Of a stretch of DNA of 35,392 nt, positions 24,422 through 33,427 are shown in pieces. The translations under genes and the position numbers were made by a program. The notes beneath the pieces were generated by a model. The model had not been told where the DNA came from. It searched no databases and was given only the letters and a program-made list of their open reading frames with translations. Numbering within the stretch: position 1 is the first letter of the stretch; each line of letters starts with the position of its first letter. Source of the stretch: Rhodospirillaceae bacterium (GTDB lineage: Bacteria > Pseudomonadota > Alphaproteobacteria > UBA6615); assembly GCA_018702955.1 (NCBI GenBank), contig JABJEK010000067.1:1-35392 (forward strand). The letters run 5' to 3'.

Positions 24422-25210
24422 ATGATCGTCGAACAGATCTGGACAGGAAACTCGGGCCGCAACTTCTTCTACATGGTCGCATGCGCGGAGACGGGCGAAG
24501 CGGTTGCGATCGATCCGATCGATCCGCCCAAATGCCTGGCCGTCGCCAAGGACAAGGGCTGGGATATCACCCGCGTCTTCAACACCCACGAACATGCCGA
24601 TCATATCGCGGGCAACGATGACGTGATCGCGGCCACGGGCGCCAAGCTGATCGCGCCCTACAATGCCGGCAGCCGCATTCCCAGGGTCGACGAGGGCGTG
24701 CGCGAGGGTGACCATGTGAAGATCGGCAAGACAGTGGATCTCGAAGTCATCGAAACCCCCGGTCACACACCGATTCATATTTCGCTTTTTGGACATAACG
24801 ACGAGCCGCATCTGCTGTGCGGCGACACGGTGTTCAACGCCGGCGTCGGGCATTGCCATACCGGCGATCCGAACGTGCTTTACGCCACCTTCCGGGACAA
24901 GATTGCCAAAATGCCGGACGGAACCCGGATCTACCCGGGCCACGACTACATCTCGAATAATCTGCAGTTCACGCTGGATCGTGAACCGGATAACGCCGAC
25001 GCCAAGGCGCTTCTCGCAGACGTCGAGGGCCAGGACCCGGACGCCGCGCTGGTCACGACGCTGGGCACCGAGCGGAAAGTGAACACCTTCATGCGCCTCG
25101 ACAGTGCGGGCGTGGTCGCAGGGATCAAGGAAAAGTTCCCGGACCTGCCGGACACGCCGAGCGACGAGGACATCTTCCTCAGCCTGCGCCTACTGCGCAA
25201 CGACTGGTAG
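24422..25210 (+). CDS. Hydroxyacylglutathione hydrolase-like metallo-beta-lactamase-fold protein
   Basis: A 262-residue protein. The binuclear metal motif is THEHADH (55-61), with further ligands in TPGHTPIHI, LLCGDTVFNAGVG and YPGHDY, the glyoxalase II arrangement. It would hydrolyse S-lactoylglutathione or another thioester, or be a persulfide-type relative. The C-terminal part (about 195-262) is longer than a minimal domain and matches the GloB C-terminal region in position but not clearly in sequence. ATG 24422 follows GGGGTAGAGAC. Convergent with the detoxification operon on the other strand. Confidence 0.85.
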   Translation: MIVEQIWTGNSGRNFFYMVACAETGEAVAIDPIDPPKCLAVAKDKGWDITRVFNTHEHADHIAGNDDVIAATGAKLIAPYNAGSRIPRVDEGVREGDHVKIGKTVDLEVIETPGHTPIHISLFGHNDEPHLLCGDTVFNAGVGHCHTGDPNVLYATFRDKIAKMPDGTRIYPGHDYISNNLQFTLDREPDNADAKALLADVEGQDPDAALVTTLGTERKVNTFMRLDSAGVVAGIKEKFPDLPDTPSDEDIFLSLRLLRNDW

Positions 25211-25226
25211 ACGCTGGATTAGGATC

Positions 25227-25973
25227 CTAGAGAAACGCTCGTACGAGCATCACGCATCCGACCCCTGCGAGCCCGATAAATACCCAGCGCTGAAAGACGG
25301 CGACTGACAATCGATTGCGGATCATCTGGCCGGCCGTCATGCCCGCGATGGCGGCAACCAGCGCGACGACCACCGCCGGCCACAATCCGGCGTCGATGGG
25401 CCGGTTGAGGCTATATCCCAGCGCCAACGCGCCGGGGGCGACCAGCCCGACGAACCCGAGTGCCTGGATGAGTTCGTCTTTTTTCAGATCGGTCGCCTGC
25501 AGATAAGGCGCGCCGGGCAGCACAAAGATCGCCGTGGCACCGTTGATCAACCCGGTCACCAATCCGGCCGCCGGACTTGCCCAGGTTTCGGTTTTTTTGG
25601 GCACCCGGAACCGAACACCCGAGAGCCCGAACGCAGCGTAAAGAAAGAGCATGGTGCCGATCAGGGCGACAGCCGCCCGAGGATCAGCGCCCGTGATGAC
25701 ACCCGCCGTCGCGATCGTGCCGAGAACAACGGCGACGAGCATTGGCCAAATCCGGCGCAGAACAGCCAGCGTGTGCTTGCCCACAAACGACTGCCAGACA
25801 TTGGTCAGGAATGTCGGCACGATCAGGATCGCCGCTGCTATGTCCGGCGCGATAATCGCGCCGAGGATACCCATCGAAATGGTCGGCAGACCAAACCCGA
25901 TAACGCCCTTCACAGTGCCTGCAACACCAAATACGACACCAATGAGCGCCAGGCCGGCGAGATCGAATTCCAT
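25227..25973 (-). CDS. TauE/SafE family sulfite/organosulfur exporter-like permease
   Basis: A 248-residue membrane protein with about eight hydrophobic segments. The family N-terminal block GVAGTVKGVIGFGLPTISMG is followed by its repeat VTGLINGATAIFVLPGAPYL. TauE/SafE proteins move sulfite, sulfoacetate and related anions across the inner membrane. Last gene of a six-gene minus-strand operon; its start is 9 bases after the dehalogenase stop. In that setting it may export an anionic breakdown product, an inference only. Confidence 0.88.
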   Translation of the reverse strand: MEFDLAGLALIGVVFGVAGTVKGVIGFGLPTISMGILGAIIAPDIAAAILIVPTFLTNVWQSFVGKHTLAVLRRIWPMLVAVVLGTIATAGVITGADPRAAVALIGTMLFLYAAFGLSGVRFRVPKKTETWASPAAGLVTGLINGATAIFVLPGAPYLQATDLKKDELIQALGFVGLVAPGALALGYSLNRPIDAGLWPAVVVALVAAIAGMTAGQMIRNRLSVAVFQRWVFIGLAGVGCVMLVRAFL

Positions 25974-25982
25974 CCGGTACGC

Positions 25983-26861
25983 CTAGCCGATGACCTTCAG
26001 CCAATCGGCGAGCGCCTGGCCGATCTCGTCAGGTGAATCTTCCTGAATGAAGTGGGAACCCTTGACCTGCACCTCGGTCTGGTTCGCCCATGTTCGACAG
26101 AAGTCCCGGCTCGGGCCGTCACAGAGAATTGCACCCGGACTGGCGTCGACGAACAGTTTCGGCAGCTCCGACGTCGCCAGCCAGTCGGCATAATCGGCCA
26201 TGATCTGCGTGACGTCCGCCGGCTCCCCGTCGATGGGAATCTGGCGCGGCCAGGTCAGGGTCGGACGGCGCGATTCACCGGGCTCCGTGAAGGGTCGGCG
26301 ATACTCATCATGCTCCGCCTGGGTCAGGTCGCGCAGAATCGACCCCGGCAGCATCGTCTCGACGAAGAAATTATTCTCCAGCACCATCGCATCGCCCTTG
26401 GAAGAGCGCATAGCCTCGAACGCCGGCCGTGCCCGCTCCGGGAAATCCCCCCATGATCGCGGCTTCACCAGCGCCTCCATGTAGGCGATGCCCTTCATGA
26501 CGTCCCGGTGGCGGTTCGCCCAATCGAAGCCGAGCCCGCTGCCCCAGTCATGGATCACCAGCGTGACGTTGCTGTTCACGCCGAGCTGATCGAGTAGCGC
26601 GTCGAGATATTCGCGATGCTCGACGAAGCGATACCGGTCCGGCCCGCTGCCGGGCAACTTGTCGGAATCCCCCATGCCGATGAGGTCGGGCGCAATACAG
26701 CGCCCGAAGCTCTCGGCATAGGGGATGATGTTACGCCACAGGTAACTGGATGTGGGATTCCCGTGCAGAAAGACGATGGGATCGCCGTCAAGCTTTCCGC
26801 TTTCCACATAAGCCATCCGATGGCCGTTCACGTCTGCGAACTTCTTCTCGGTCCAGGTCAT
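25983..26861 (-). CDS. dhaA: Haloalkane dehalogenase (HLD-II type)
   Basis: A 292-residue alpha/beta hydrolase. All five residues of the HLD-II catalytic pentad are present: halide-binding Asn35 (HGNPTSSYLWR) and Trp106, nucleophile Asp105 (VIHDWGSGLGF), acid Glu129 (YMEALVKPR) and base His270 (KGSHFIQED). The spacing matches Rhodococcus DhaA (N41, D106, W107, E130, H272). It should cleave carbon-halogen bonds hydrolytically to an alcohol and halide. Cytoplasmic. Lies 24 bases after the quinone reductase and 9 before the TauE/SafE gene in one operon. An epoxide hydrolase or luciferase-like role is possible, but the pentad argues for dehalogenase. Confidence 0.9.
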   Translation of the reverse strand: MTWTEKKFADVNGHRMAYVESGKLDGDPIVFLHGNPTSSYLWRNIIPYAESFGRCIAPDLIGMGDSDKLPGSGPDRYRFVEHREYLDALLDQLGVNSNVTLVIHDWGSGLGFDWANRHRDVMKGIAYMEALVKPRSWGDFPERARPAFEAMRSSKGDAMVLENNFFVETMLPGSILRDLTQAEHDEYRRPFTEPGESRRPTLTWPRQIPIDGEPADVTQIMADYADWLATSELPKLFVDASPGAILCDGPSRDFCRTWANQTEVQVKGSHFIQEDSPDEIGQALADWLKVIG

Positions 26862-26885
26862 ATGACGTTCCTCGGGATGTGTTGT

Positions 26886-27872
26886 TCAGGGAATCAGCAC
26901 CGTCGAACCGGTGGTGCGCCGCGCTTCGATGTCGCGATGGGCCTTCGGCGCATCCTTCAATTTGTAACGCTGCTTCACCTGGACCTTGACGTGGCCCTTC
27001 TTGATCGCCGCGAACAGATCATCGGCCCTGGCCATCGTTTCCTTGCGGCTCGTGGTGTAGTTCACCAGCGAACAGCGCGCGATGAAGGGCGAGCCCGTGT
27101 TGCCCGTTGCCGCGATATCCACCAACGGCGGCTTGCCCGATGCACTGCCGAAGCTGATGACCGTCCCGCGCAGGCGCACGCTGGCCATCGATTCTTCCCA
27201 GGTTTCCTTGCCGACGGAATCATAGACGCAGTGAACACCGTCGCCGTTGGTGAGCTCGCGGACCTTCTTGGCGAACTTCGGCCCCTTGCGCTTCACCACG
27301 ATGGGATGATGGCAACCGTTGCGCTTGGCGAAGCGCGCCTTCTCTTCCGTGCTGACGGTACCGATCACCGTGGCACCGAGCGCCTTGGCCCACTGACACA
27401 TGATGACACCCACGCCGCCGGCCGCCGCGTGCACGAGGATCGTGTCACCGCGCTTCACCTTGTAGGCATCGCGCAGCAGATACTGCGCGGTGATGCCTTT
27501 CAACAGGGACGCTGCGGCCGCCCGATCATCAATATATTTGGGTATCGGAATCAGGCTGGCGACCTTGGCCACACGCCGTTTCGAATAGGCATCAAACGCC
27601 TGACCACCGATATAGCCGACCCGATCGCCGACTTTCAGGGCCCGCACGCCGGGGCCCACCGCCTCGACCACGCCGACCGCCTCGTTGCCCATGCCGTTGG
27701 GTAGCGGCATGGGATAGAGACCTGTGCGCCGGTACGTGTCCGCGAGGTTGAGGCCAATCGCGGTATGGCGCAGGAGCACCTCGCCTCGCCCCGGTGCAGG
27801 AACCTCAACGGTCTCCCACTTCAATTCGCCAGGGCCACCGTTCTTGTAGATCCGAAATGCGTTCGTCTTCAT
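26886..27872 (-). CDS. qorA: NADPH:quinone oxidoreductase (zeta-crystallin type)
   Basis: A 328-residue zinc-free MDR protein. It has the quinone reductase N-terminal block (RHTAIGLNLADTYRRTGLY), NADPH motif LVHAAAGGVGVIMCQWAKAL and VYDSVGKETWEESMASV. Family members reduce quinones or enones by one or two electrons with NADPH. The reading frame continues to 28148, but ATG 27872 has GGAGA upstream and matches the family start. Third-to-last gene of the detoxification operon. Confidence 0.9.
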   Translation of the reverse strand: MKTNAFRIYKNGGPGELKWETVEVPAPGRGEVLLRHTAIGLNLADTYRRTGLYPMPLPNGMGNEAVGVVEAVGPGVRALKVGDRVGYIGGQAFDAYSKRRVAKVASLIPIPKYIDDRAAAASLLKGITAQYLLRDAYKVKRGDTILVHAAAGGVGVIMCQWAKALGATVIGTVSTEEKARFAKRNGCHHPIVVKRKGPKFAKKVRELTNGDGVHCVYDSVGKETWEESMASVRLRGTVISFGSASGKPPLVDIAATGNTGSPFIARCSLVNYTTSRKETMARADDLFAAIKKGHVKVQVKQRYKLKDAPKAHRDIEARRTTGSTVLIP

Positions 27873-27907
27873 GGCTTTCTCCAAAATTACTGTCGTTGGA
27901 TTTGTTG

Positions 27908-28261
27908 TCAGGATGCGCGCTGGTAAAGCTGCACAAGATTTCCATCGGGATCGCGGAAGGTGACCGTCTTGCCGTGGTCTCCCATATCGCGTTCGCCGAG
28001 AATTTCGCCGCCTGCCGCGGCAATCGCAGCACCCGCTGCTGCGGCGTCCGGCACCTCGAACACCACCGTCGCGCCGACCGCGCCATCGGGGGCCTCTTCG
28101 GTCGAACTCAGCGCGAAATTCACGCCACCCGCCTTGAGCTGAGCCCACTTGCCGCCATCCTGGAACATCAGATCCAGGCCAAGCGTATCGCGATAAAATG
28201 CGATGGCCCGATCCATATCTCCGGTGACGTAATAGGCATTCTGAAGTTTCTCGACGGTCAT
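27908..28261 (-). CDS. Glyoxalase/VOC-superfamily protein
   Basis: A 117-residue single VOC domain: AYYVTGDMDRAIAFYRDTLG at the start and VTFRDPDGNLVQLYQ at the end, typical of glyoxalase-like enzymes. The gene starts at ATG 28261 after GGAGGA. VOC proteins include lactoylglutathione lyases, dioxygenases and resistance proteins. The lack of a clear second metal half-site in one copy means it would work as a dimer. In an operon with ChaC and a quinone reductase, a glutathione-linked role is plausible. Confidence 0.86.
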   Translation of the reverse strand: MTVEKLQNAYYVTGDMDRAIAFYRDTLGLDLMFQDGGKWAQLKAGGVNFALSSTEEAPDGAVGATVVFEVPDAAAAGAAIAAAGGEILGERDMGDHGKTVTFRDPDGNLVQLYQRAS

Positions 28262-28289
28262 CAAATTCTCCTCCGACGTGGTCGTTATT

Positions 28290-28913
28290 CTAACGCCCGG
28301 CGCGAAACACCACGGACAAATTGTTGACCGGCATCTCGATAACCTGATCCAGCGCCAGTCCCGCTTCATCAGCGGCGTCACACACCTTGGACAGATCGCG
28401 CAAACCCCATGCGGGGTTTCGCCCACGTAGTGAGCGATCGAACGCCGCGTTGCCATCAGATGTAAACGCGCCATCCCGATTGAACGGGCCGTAGAGAAAC
28501 AGCACACCTTCCTCCGGCAGAATGCGCGCCGCCCCGGCGAGAAGCCCGAGGCAAACGGACCATGGCGCGATGTGGATCATGTTCACGTTGTAGATCATAT
28601 GGATCGGCGGGCCGGGCCAATCTCGTTCGACGGGCCATGTCGCGGCCCCGACATCGAGCGCGACCGGCGCGCGCAAGTTCGGCAGATCAAGCCCGGAGAA
28701 CCGCGTGCGCATGATCTCAATACGATCCGGATCATATTCGCTCGGCTGCCATACAAGCGACGCGAAGGCTGCGGCAAAGCTGGTTGCGTGCTGCCCCGCG
28801 CCGCTGGCGATTTCGAGGACGCTCCCATCCTCCGGCACGAACTCACGCAGCACGACGAGAATATCGTCCCGATTGCGATCCGCCGAGGTCAGCTCGGGTG
28901 GCATATCGATCAC
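28290..28913 (-). CDS. DUF938 SAM-dependent methyltransferase-like protein
   Basis: A 207-residue class I methyltransferase-fold protein. The SAM motif is VLEIASGAGQHATSFA (32-47), with YNVNMIHIAPW and LYGPFNRDGAFTSDGN, both hallmarks of DUF938. The substrate is unknown; the family is fused or linked to glutathione-related genes in some bacteria. GTG 28913 is preferred (AAGG seven bases upstream and a four-base overlap with the ChaC stop); ATG 28904 is the alternative. Confidence 0.87.
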   Translation of the reverse strand: MIDMPPELTSADRNRDDILVVLREFVPEDGSVLEIASGAGQHATSFAAAFASLVWQPSEYDPDRIEIMRTRFSGLDLPNLRAPVALDVGAATWPVERDWPGPPIHMIYNVNMIHIAPWSVCLGLLAGAARILPEEGVLFLYGPFNRDGAFTSDGNAAFDRSLRGRNPAWGLRDLSKVCDAADEAGLALDQVIEMPVNNLSVVFRAGR

Positions 28914-29572
28914 GTCACGGCCTTCAGTTCCCGCTGCACGCGCTGATGCAGATCGAATGTCTCATGGTCCTCAATGCCGTGATCTTCCAGCGCATCGACC
29001 AGGAGCGAGAGATACTCATGACAGGTACCGCGGGTACCCAACGCCGTCGCGATAATCCGTGCGGAAATCTCGACCGGCAATTGCCCGGCATAGTTCTGAT
29101 GCCCCCGGTTTGCGACGAACCCGAGCGCCCAGACCTTACCTACATCCGTATCCGCCTCAGCCCAGGTCGGCACATAAACACCGCCGCTCATCTCGCGCCG
29201 CCACAGGGCATCGAGAATCTCTTCCCGGCCAGCTTCAGGTAGGCGAAACACCACACCGGCACAGGTGCCCCCGGGCTCCAGCGCCAACCCCAGACCCGGG
29301 CGCTCGAATGACCCGCGGGCGCGAATGGTCCAGAAACTGAACGCCCTGCGATACGCCAGAAGCGTAGCGGTGCGGGTCTCAGTGGGCTCGAAGCGCGGAT
29401 CCCAGATTAGCGATCCGGCAGCAAACACCCACAGCGAGTTCGGATCAGGTGACGCCGCGATGGTCTCGTGCAGATTCGCGGTGCGTTTCTCGTCACTCCA
29501 TTCGACGAACGATGTGGGTGGCGGATTGACGGGGTCATTCGGCATTGGAAATCCGTACGCGGTGCGAACCAT
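28910..29572 (-). CDS. ChaC-like gamma-glutamylcyclotransferase
   Basis: A 220-residue protein of the ChaC family, which splits glutathione to 5-oxoproline and Cys-Gly. The substrate loop is WVFAAGSLIWDPRF (GSL 53-55) and the catalytic Glu is probably Glu127 in LWRREMSGG. The first 30 residues are Pro-rich and variable. Starts possible at 29572 or 29545; neither has a good ribosome site. First gene of the six-gene minus-strand operon, divergent from the dehydrogenase at 29650 with 77 bases between. Confidence 0.86.
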   Translation of the reverse strand: MVRTAYGFPMPNDPVNPPPTSFVEWSDEKRTANLHETIAASPDPNSLWVFAAGSLIWDPRFEPTETRTATLLAYRRAFSFWTIRARGSFERPGLGLALEPGGTCAGVVFRLPEAGREEILDALWRREMSGGVYVPTWAEADTDVGKVWALGFVANRGHQNYAGQLPVEISARIIATALGTRGTCHEYLSLLVDALEDHGIEDHETFDLHQRVQRELKAVT

Positions 29573-29649
29573 TCAAGAGAAAGTCGGGGCGGTTTAGCGC
29601 GGAGCCTGCTATTCTTCCATTCAAAGAAAAACCCTTGGAGAGAGATACT

Positions 29650-30588
29650 ATGTCTGGCGACAATCTGAAGTCACACACCGTCGGTTGGATCGGCACCGGT
29701 AAAATGGGCTACCCGATGGCTGGCCTGCTGATCGCAGCAGGCGCGGATGTCAAAGTCTACAACCGCACCGCCGCCAAGGCCGAGCCCCTCGGTGTCGAGG
29801 TGGTCGCCAAACCTTCTGACCTGGCTGACCGGGACATCGTCTTCACGATTGTCACCGACGACACCGCGATCCGCGAGATGATCACCGGGCCCGACGGCGT
29901 CCTGTCCGGATCATCCCTGCCGAAGATCGTCAGCGACAGCTCGACCATATCGATCGAAACATCCAAGGACATGCGCGCCGCGTGCGAGGCCAAGGGCGTC
30001 ATGTTCCTGGCCACGCCGATCAGTGGCAACGGGCATGCGGTCGCCGCCGGCAAGGCGACACTGGGCGTTTCGGGTCCGCGCGAGGCCTACGATATCGCGC
30101 GTCCCTATATCGCAGCACTCGGCCGCGCCGAGACCTATATCGGCGAAGGCGATTCATCGCGCCTCGCGAAACTGGCGCACAACGTCATGCTCGGTGTTGT
30201 TGCGCAGTGCATGGCCGAGATTACAGTGCTTTGCGAGAAGGGCGGGATCGAACGCCACGCCTTCCTGAACTATTTCAACAACAGCGCCATGTCCTCGATC
30301 TTCACCAACTACAAGGCCCCGGCCCTGGTGAACCTCGACTACACCGCGACCCACACCTCGAAGATGCTGCGCAAGGATCTCGATCTCGCGCTGGCCGAGG
30401 CCCACGACCTCGAAGTGCCAATGCCGGTAACGACCCTGACCCGTGAACTGGTCCAGACCCTGATCGGGGCCGGCCATGGCGAGGATGATTTCGCCGCGCT
30501 GATCGAGATGCAGGCGCGCGCCGCCGGCTATGAGATCAAGGCCGAGAATGTCGAGGTTGATGACGGCCTGAAAGACGCCGCCGAATAA
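29650..30588 (+). CDS. Beta-hydroxyacid dehydrogenase (3-hydroxyisobutyrate dehydrogenase family)
   Basis: A 312-residue NAD(P)-dependent enzyme. The Rossmann motif is VGWIGTGKMGYPMAGLL (GTGKMG 15-20), the substrate motif SDSSTISIETSKD near residue 100, and the catalytic Lys is Lys174 in AKLAHNVMLG. Family members oxidise 3-hydroxyisobutyrate, tartronate semialdehyde or similar. ATG 29650 has TTGGAGAGAGA upstream; the upstream extension to 29545 is not conserved-looking. It is followed at 19 bases by the amidohydrolase, so it leads a four-gene operon. Confidence 0.91.
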   Translation: MSGDNLKSHTVGWIGTGKMGYPMAGLLIAAGADVKVYNRTAAKAEPLGVEVVAKPSDLADRDIVFTIVTDDTAIREMITGPDGVLSGSSLPKIVSDSSTISIETSKDMRAACEAKGVMFLATPISGNGHAVAAGKATLGVSGPREAYDIARPYIAALGRAETYIGEGDSSRLAKLAHNVMLGVVAQCMAEITVLCEKGGIERHAFLNYFNNSAMSSIFTNYKAPALVNLDYTATHTSKMLRKDLDLALAEAHDLEVPMPVTTLTRELVQTLIGAGHGEDDFAALIEMQARAAGYEIKAENVEVDDGLKDAAE

Positions 30589-30607
30589 CACCAACGAGAC
30601 ACCAACA

Positions 30608-31963
30608 ATGACCAAGACCCTCATCAAGGGCGGCACCATCATTTCGATGGACCGCAAAACCGGTGACTTCGCCAAGGGCGATATTCTCGTCAACGGCAGC
30701 GAAATCGAGAAAATCGGCAAATCGATCCGCTCGCCGGGCGCAAAGGTCATCGATGCGACCGGCATGATCGTCATGCCCGGGTTCGTAAATGCCCACCTGC
30801 ATACCTGGCAGACAGGCATTCGCGGTGTTGCCGGAAACTGGTCGATTCCCGAATACCTGCACCAGATGCACGCCACGATCGCCCCGCGCTACACGGCGAA
30901 GGATACATATCTCGGCAATCTCGTCGGCGCCTTGAACCAGATCAATCTGGGAGCCACCACGATATTCGACTGGTGCCACAACAACTCAACTCCCGCCCAT
31001 TCCGACGCCGGTGTTCGGGGGCTACAGGAATCCGGAATCCGGGCCCTGTTCGGCCATGGTTCGCCCAAACCCGACGCGGCAAAAGGCGCCAGGCATTTCA
31101 GCGAAATACCGCACCCTCGAAATGAGCTGGAACGCCTCCGCAACAATGTGCTTTCCAACGACGACGCTCTGGTCACGCTGGCCATGTCGGCACTCGGCGT
31201 CGATTTCTCCACATGGGAGGTCGTTGAGCATGACTTCCGGCTGGCCAAGGAACTCGACCTGATTATCAGCACCCATGTCTGGGGCGCGCCCAATCGTCTG
31301 AATCCGGACGGCTACAAAAAACTCGCAAAACTCAAGTTGCTCGACCGCCGGCACAACATGGTCCACGGCAACTACCTGTCGGACGCCGAACTCAAGCTCC
31401 TCATCGATTGCGGTGCCTCCACAACAATTACTCCCGAAGTCGAAATCCAGATGGGTCACGGCAATCCCCTGATCGGGCGTGTGCGCGCACTGGGCGGCAA
31501 GCCGAGCATCGGTATCGATGTGGAATGCAACATCTCCGGTGACATGTTCACAGTGATGCGCATGGCCATGCAGCCACAACGTCTGCTCGACAACCAGGCG
31601 ACGTTCCGGAAAACCAAGGCCATGGTGGGAAGCCTTTCGATCGAACCACGTGAAGCGCTTGAATGGGCGACCATCAACGCCGCACGGGCGATGGGCCTGG
31701 ACAAGAAAGTTGGCTCACTGAAGCCCGGGAAACAGGCCGACATCATCCTGATCAACGGGAATGATCTGAACCTGTTCCCGGTCCACAACCCGATCGAAAG
31801 CGTGGTCTTCCAGGCCCATGGCGGAAACGTGGACACGGTCATGATCGCGGGTAAAATCCAGAAGCAGAACGGCAAGCTGAAGTATCGTGGCCTGCGCGGC
31901 AAGATGGACGAACTCGCCAAATCCGGCCGGCGTATCCTCAAGGGCATCAAGCTCGCGGCCTAG
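30608..31963 (+). CDS. Amidohydrolase (ATZ/TRZ, cytosine deaminase-like)
   Basis: A 451-residue TIM-barrel metallohydrolase of the chlorohydrolase/deaminase branch. Metal ligands: His63 and His65 (GFVNAHLHTW), His223 (ISTHVWGAP), and Asp304 (SIGIDVECN); His253 (NMVHGNYL) is also conserved. The usual HxxE after the third His is HVWG here, so the proton-shuttle Glu is missing at residue 226. The branch hydrolyses amino or chloro groups on nitrogen heterocycles. With an aminotransferase and an amidase after it, a nitrogen-containing compound is likely degraded. Substrate unknown. Confidence 0.88.
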   Translation: MTKTLIKGGTIISMDRKTGDFAKGDILVNGSEIEKIGKSIRSPGAKVIDATGMIVMPGFVNAHLHTWQTGIRGVAGNWSIPEYLHQMHATIAPRYTAKDTYLGNLVGALNQINLGATTIFDWCHNNSTPAHSDAGVRGLQESGIRALFGHGSPKPDAAKGARHFSEIPHPRNELERLRNNVLSNDDALVTLAMSALGVDFSTWEVVEHDFRLAKELDLIISTHVWGAPNRLNPDGYKKLAKLKLLDRRHNMVHGNYLSDAELKLLIDCGASTTITPEVEIQMGHGNPLIGRVRALGGKPSIGIDVECNISGDMFTVMRMAMQPQRLLDNQATFRKTKAMVGSLSIEPREALEWATINAARAMGLDKKVGSLKPGKQADIILINGNDLNLFPVHNPIESVVFQAHGGNVDTVMIAGKIQKQNGKLKYRGLRGKMDELAKSGRRILKGIKLAA

Positions 31964-32026
31964 TGCCGGATATACCGTATGACCGCATGGTGATGTATCA
32001 TGACGTCTTCCTGATTGGAGACGATG

Positions 32027-33427
32027 ATGCCTGACGATACAGCCCCGCGTCCGAATTCGCCCGAAGCGCGCGATGCCGCATCGGTTATCCACCCGCTCAC
32101 CAACCTGAAGACGCATCTGGACAAGGGTCCTGTCGTCATCGAGGAGGGCAAGGGCGTTTGGGTCACGGACATCCATGGGAAAAAATATATCGAGGGGATG
32201 GCGGGCCTGTGGTGCATCTCGCTCGGCTACGGGCAGGACCGACTGGTCAAGGCCGCCGCCGACCAGATGGCGCGCCTGCCCTACTATCATCTGACGAACC
32301 ACAAGAGCCATTCGCCGGTGATCGACCTGGCGGAGAAGTTGCTGGAAATTGCACCCGTCCCGATGTCGAAGATCTGGTTCGCCAATTCCGGATCCGAGGG
32401 CAATGACAGCGCCGCGCGGATCGTCTGGTACTATTGGCATGCGATGAGCAAGCCCGAGAAGCGCAAGATCATCGCCCATCAACGCGCCTATCACGGCAAC
32501 ACGATCGCCTCTGCAAGCCTGTCGGGCCTGTACTACAACCATGCCTCTTTCGGACTGCCGCTCGATGGTTTCCTGCACGTCACGCCGCCACACCACTATC
32601 GTTATGCGAAGCCGGGCGAGAGCGAGGAGGATTTCGCAACTCGCCTCGCCGACGAGCTCGACGCGCTGATCGAGGCCGAAGGCCCCGATACGGTGGGGGC
32701 ATTCTTTACCGAACCAATCATGGGCTCGGGTGGCGTGATCGTGCCGCCGCCGACCTATTACGAGAAGATACAGGCCGTTATCCGCAAGCATGACCTGCTG
32801 CTCGTCGCGGACGAGGTCATCACGGCCTTCGGGCGCACAGGCAACATGTTCGGCACCACCACGATGGGCCTGGAGCCCGACATGCTGGTCTGCGCGAAGG
32901 GCCTGTCGAGCGCCTATATCCCGATTTCCGCGCTGATGGTGAATGCCCGCGTGTTCGACGTGATCGCCGAAGAAAGCGACAGCGTCGGCGTGTTCGGGCT
33001 GAGCTTCACCTATTCCGGGCATCCGGTGTCGGCTGCCGTCGCCCGCGAAACGCTGCGGATTTACGAAGACGAAGACATCGTCGGTCATGTCCGGGCAATG
33101 GAGCCGCACTTCATGGGTGGGCTCGAAGCGCTGCTCGAACACCCGCTCGTCGGCGAGGTGCGCGGCAAGGGTCTGGTTGCGGGCGTGGAACTTGTTCGCG
33201 ACAAAGAGACCGGCGAGGCCTTCGATCCGGCAATGGGGGTCGGCGATTATTGCAATCAGCGCGCCGAGGAACACGGCCTGATCGTGCGCGCGATCGGGGA
33301 TACGATATCGTTCTGCCCGCCGCTGATTATCAACAAGGACGAGATCGCGGAAATGATCACGCGGTTCAAACGCGCACTCGACGACACGCTCGCCATGCTG
33401 CGAGACCAGGGAAAAATCGATGTCTGA
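32027..33427 (+). CDS. Class III PLP-dependent aminotransferase
   Basis: A 466-residue omega-aminotransferase-like enzyme. Motifs: GKKYIEGMAGLWCISLGYG, FANSGSEGNDSAARI (phosphate-binding), DEVITAFGRTGNMFG with the pyridine-N Asp, and PLP Lys291 in CAKGLSSAYIP. Length and pattern match the omega-amino acid/pyruvate or putrescine aminotransferase group, and the exact amino donor is not decidable. ATG 32027 was chosen (GGAG six bases upstream); ATG 32024 is equally in frame. It overlaps the amidase start by eight bases. Confidence 0.9.
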   Translation: MPDDTAPRPNSPEARDAASVIHPLTNLKTHLDKGPVVIEEGKGVWVTDIHGKKYIEGMAGLWCISLGYGQDRLVKAAADQMARLPYYHLTNHKSHSPVIDLAEKLLEIAPVPMSKIWFANSGSEGNDSAARIVWYYWHAMSKPEKRKIIAHQRAYHGNTIASASLSGLYYNHASFGLPLDGFLHVTPPHHYRYAKPGESEEDFATRLADELDALIEAEGPDTVGAFFTEPIMGSGGVIVPPPTYYEKIQAVIRKHDLLLVADEVITAFGRTGNMFGTTTMGLEPDMLVCAKGLSSAYIPISALMVNARVFDVIAEESDSVGVFGLSFTYSGHPVSAAVARETLRIYEDEDIVGHVRAMEPHFMGGLEALLEHPLVGEVRGKGLVAGVELVRDKETGEAFDPAMGVGDYCNQRAEEHGLIVRAIGDTISFCPPLIINKDEIAEMITRFKRALDDTLAMLRDQGKIDV

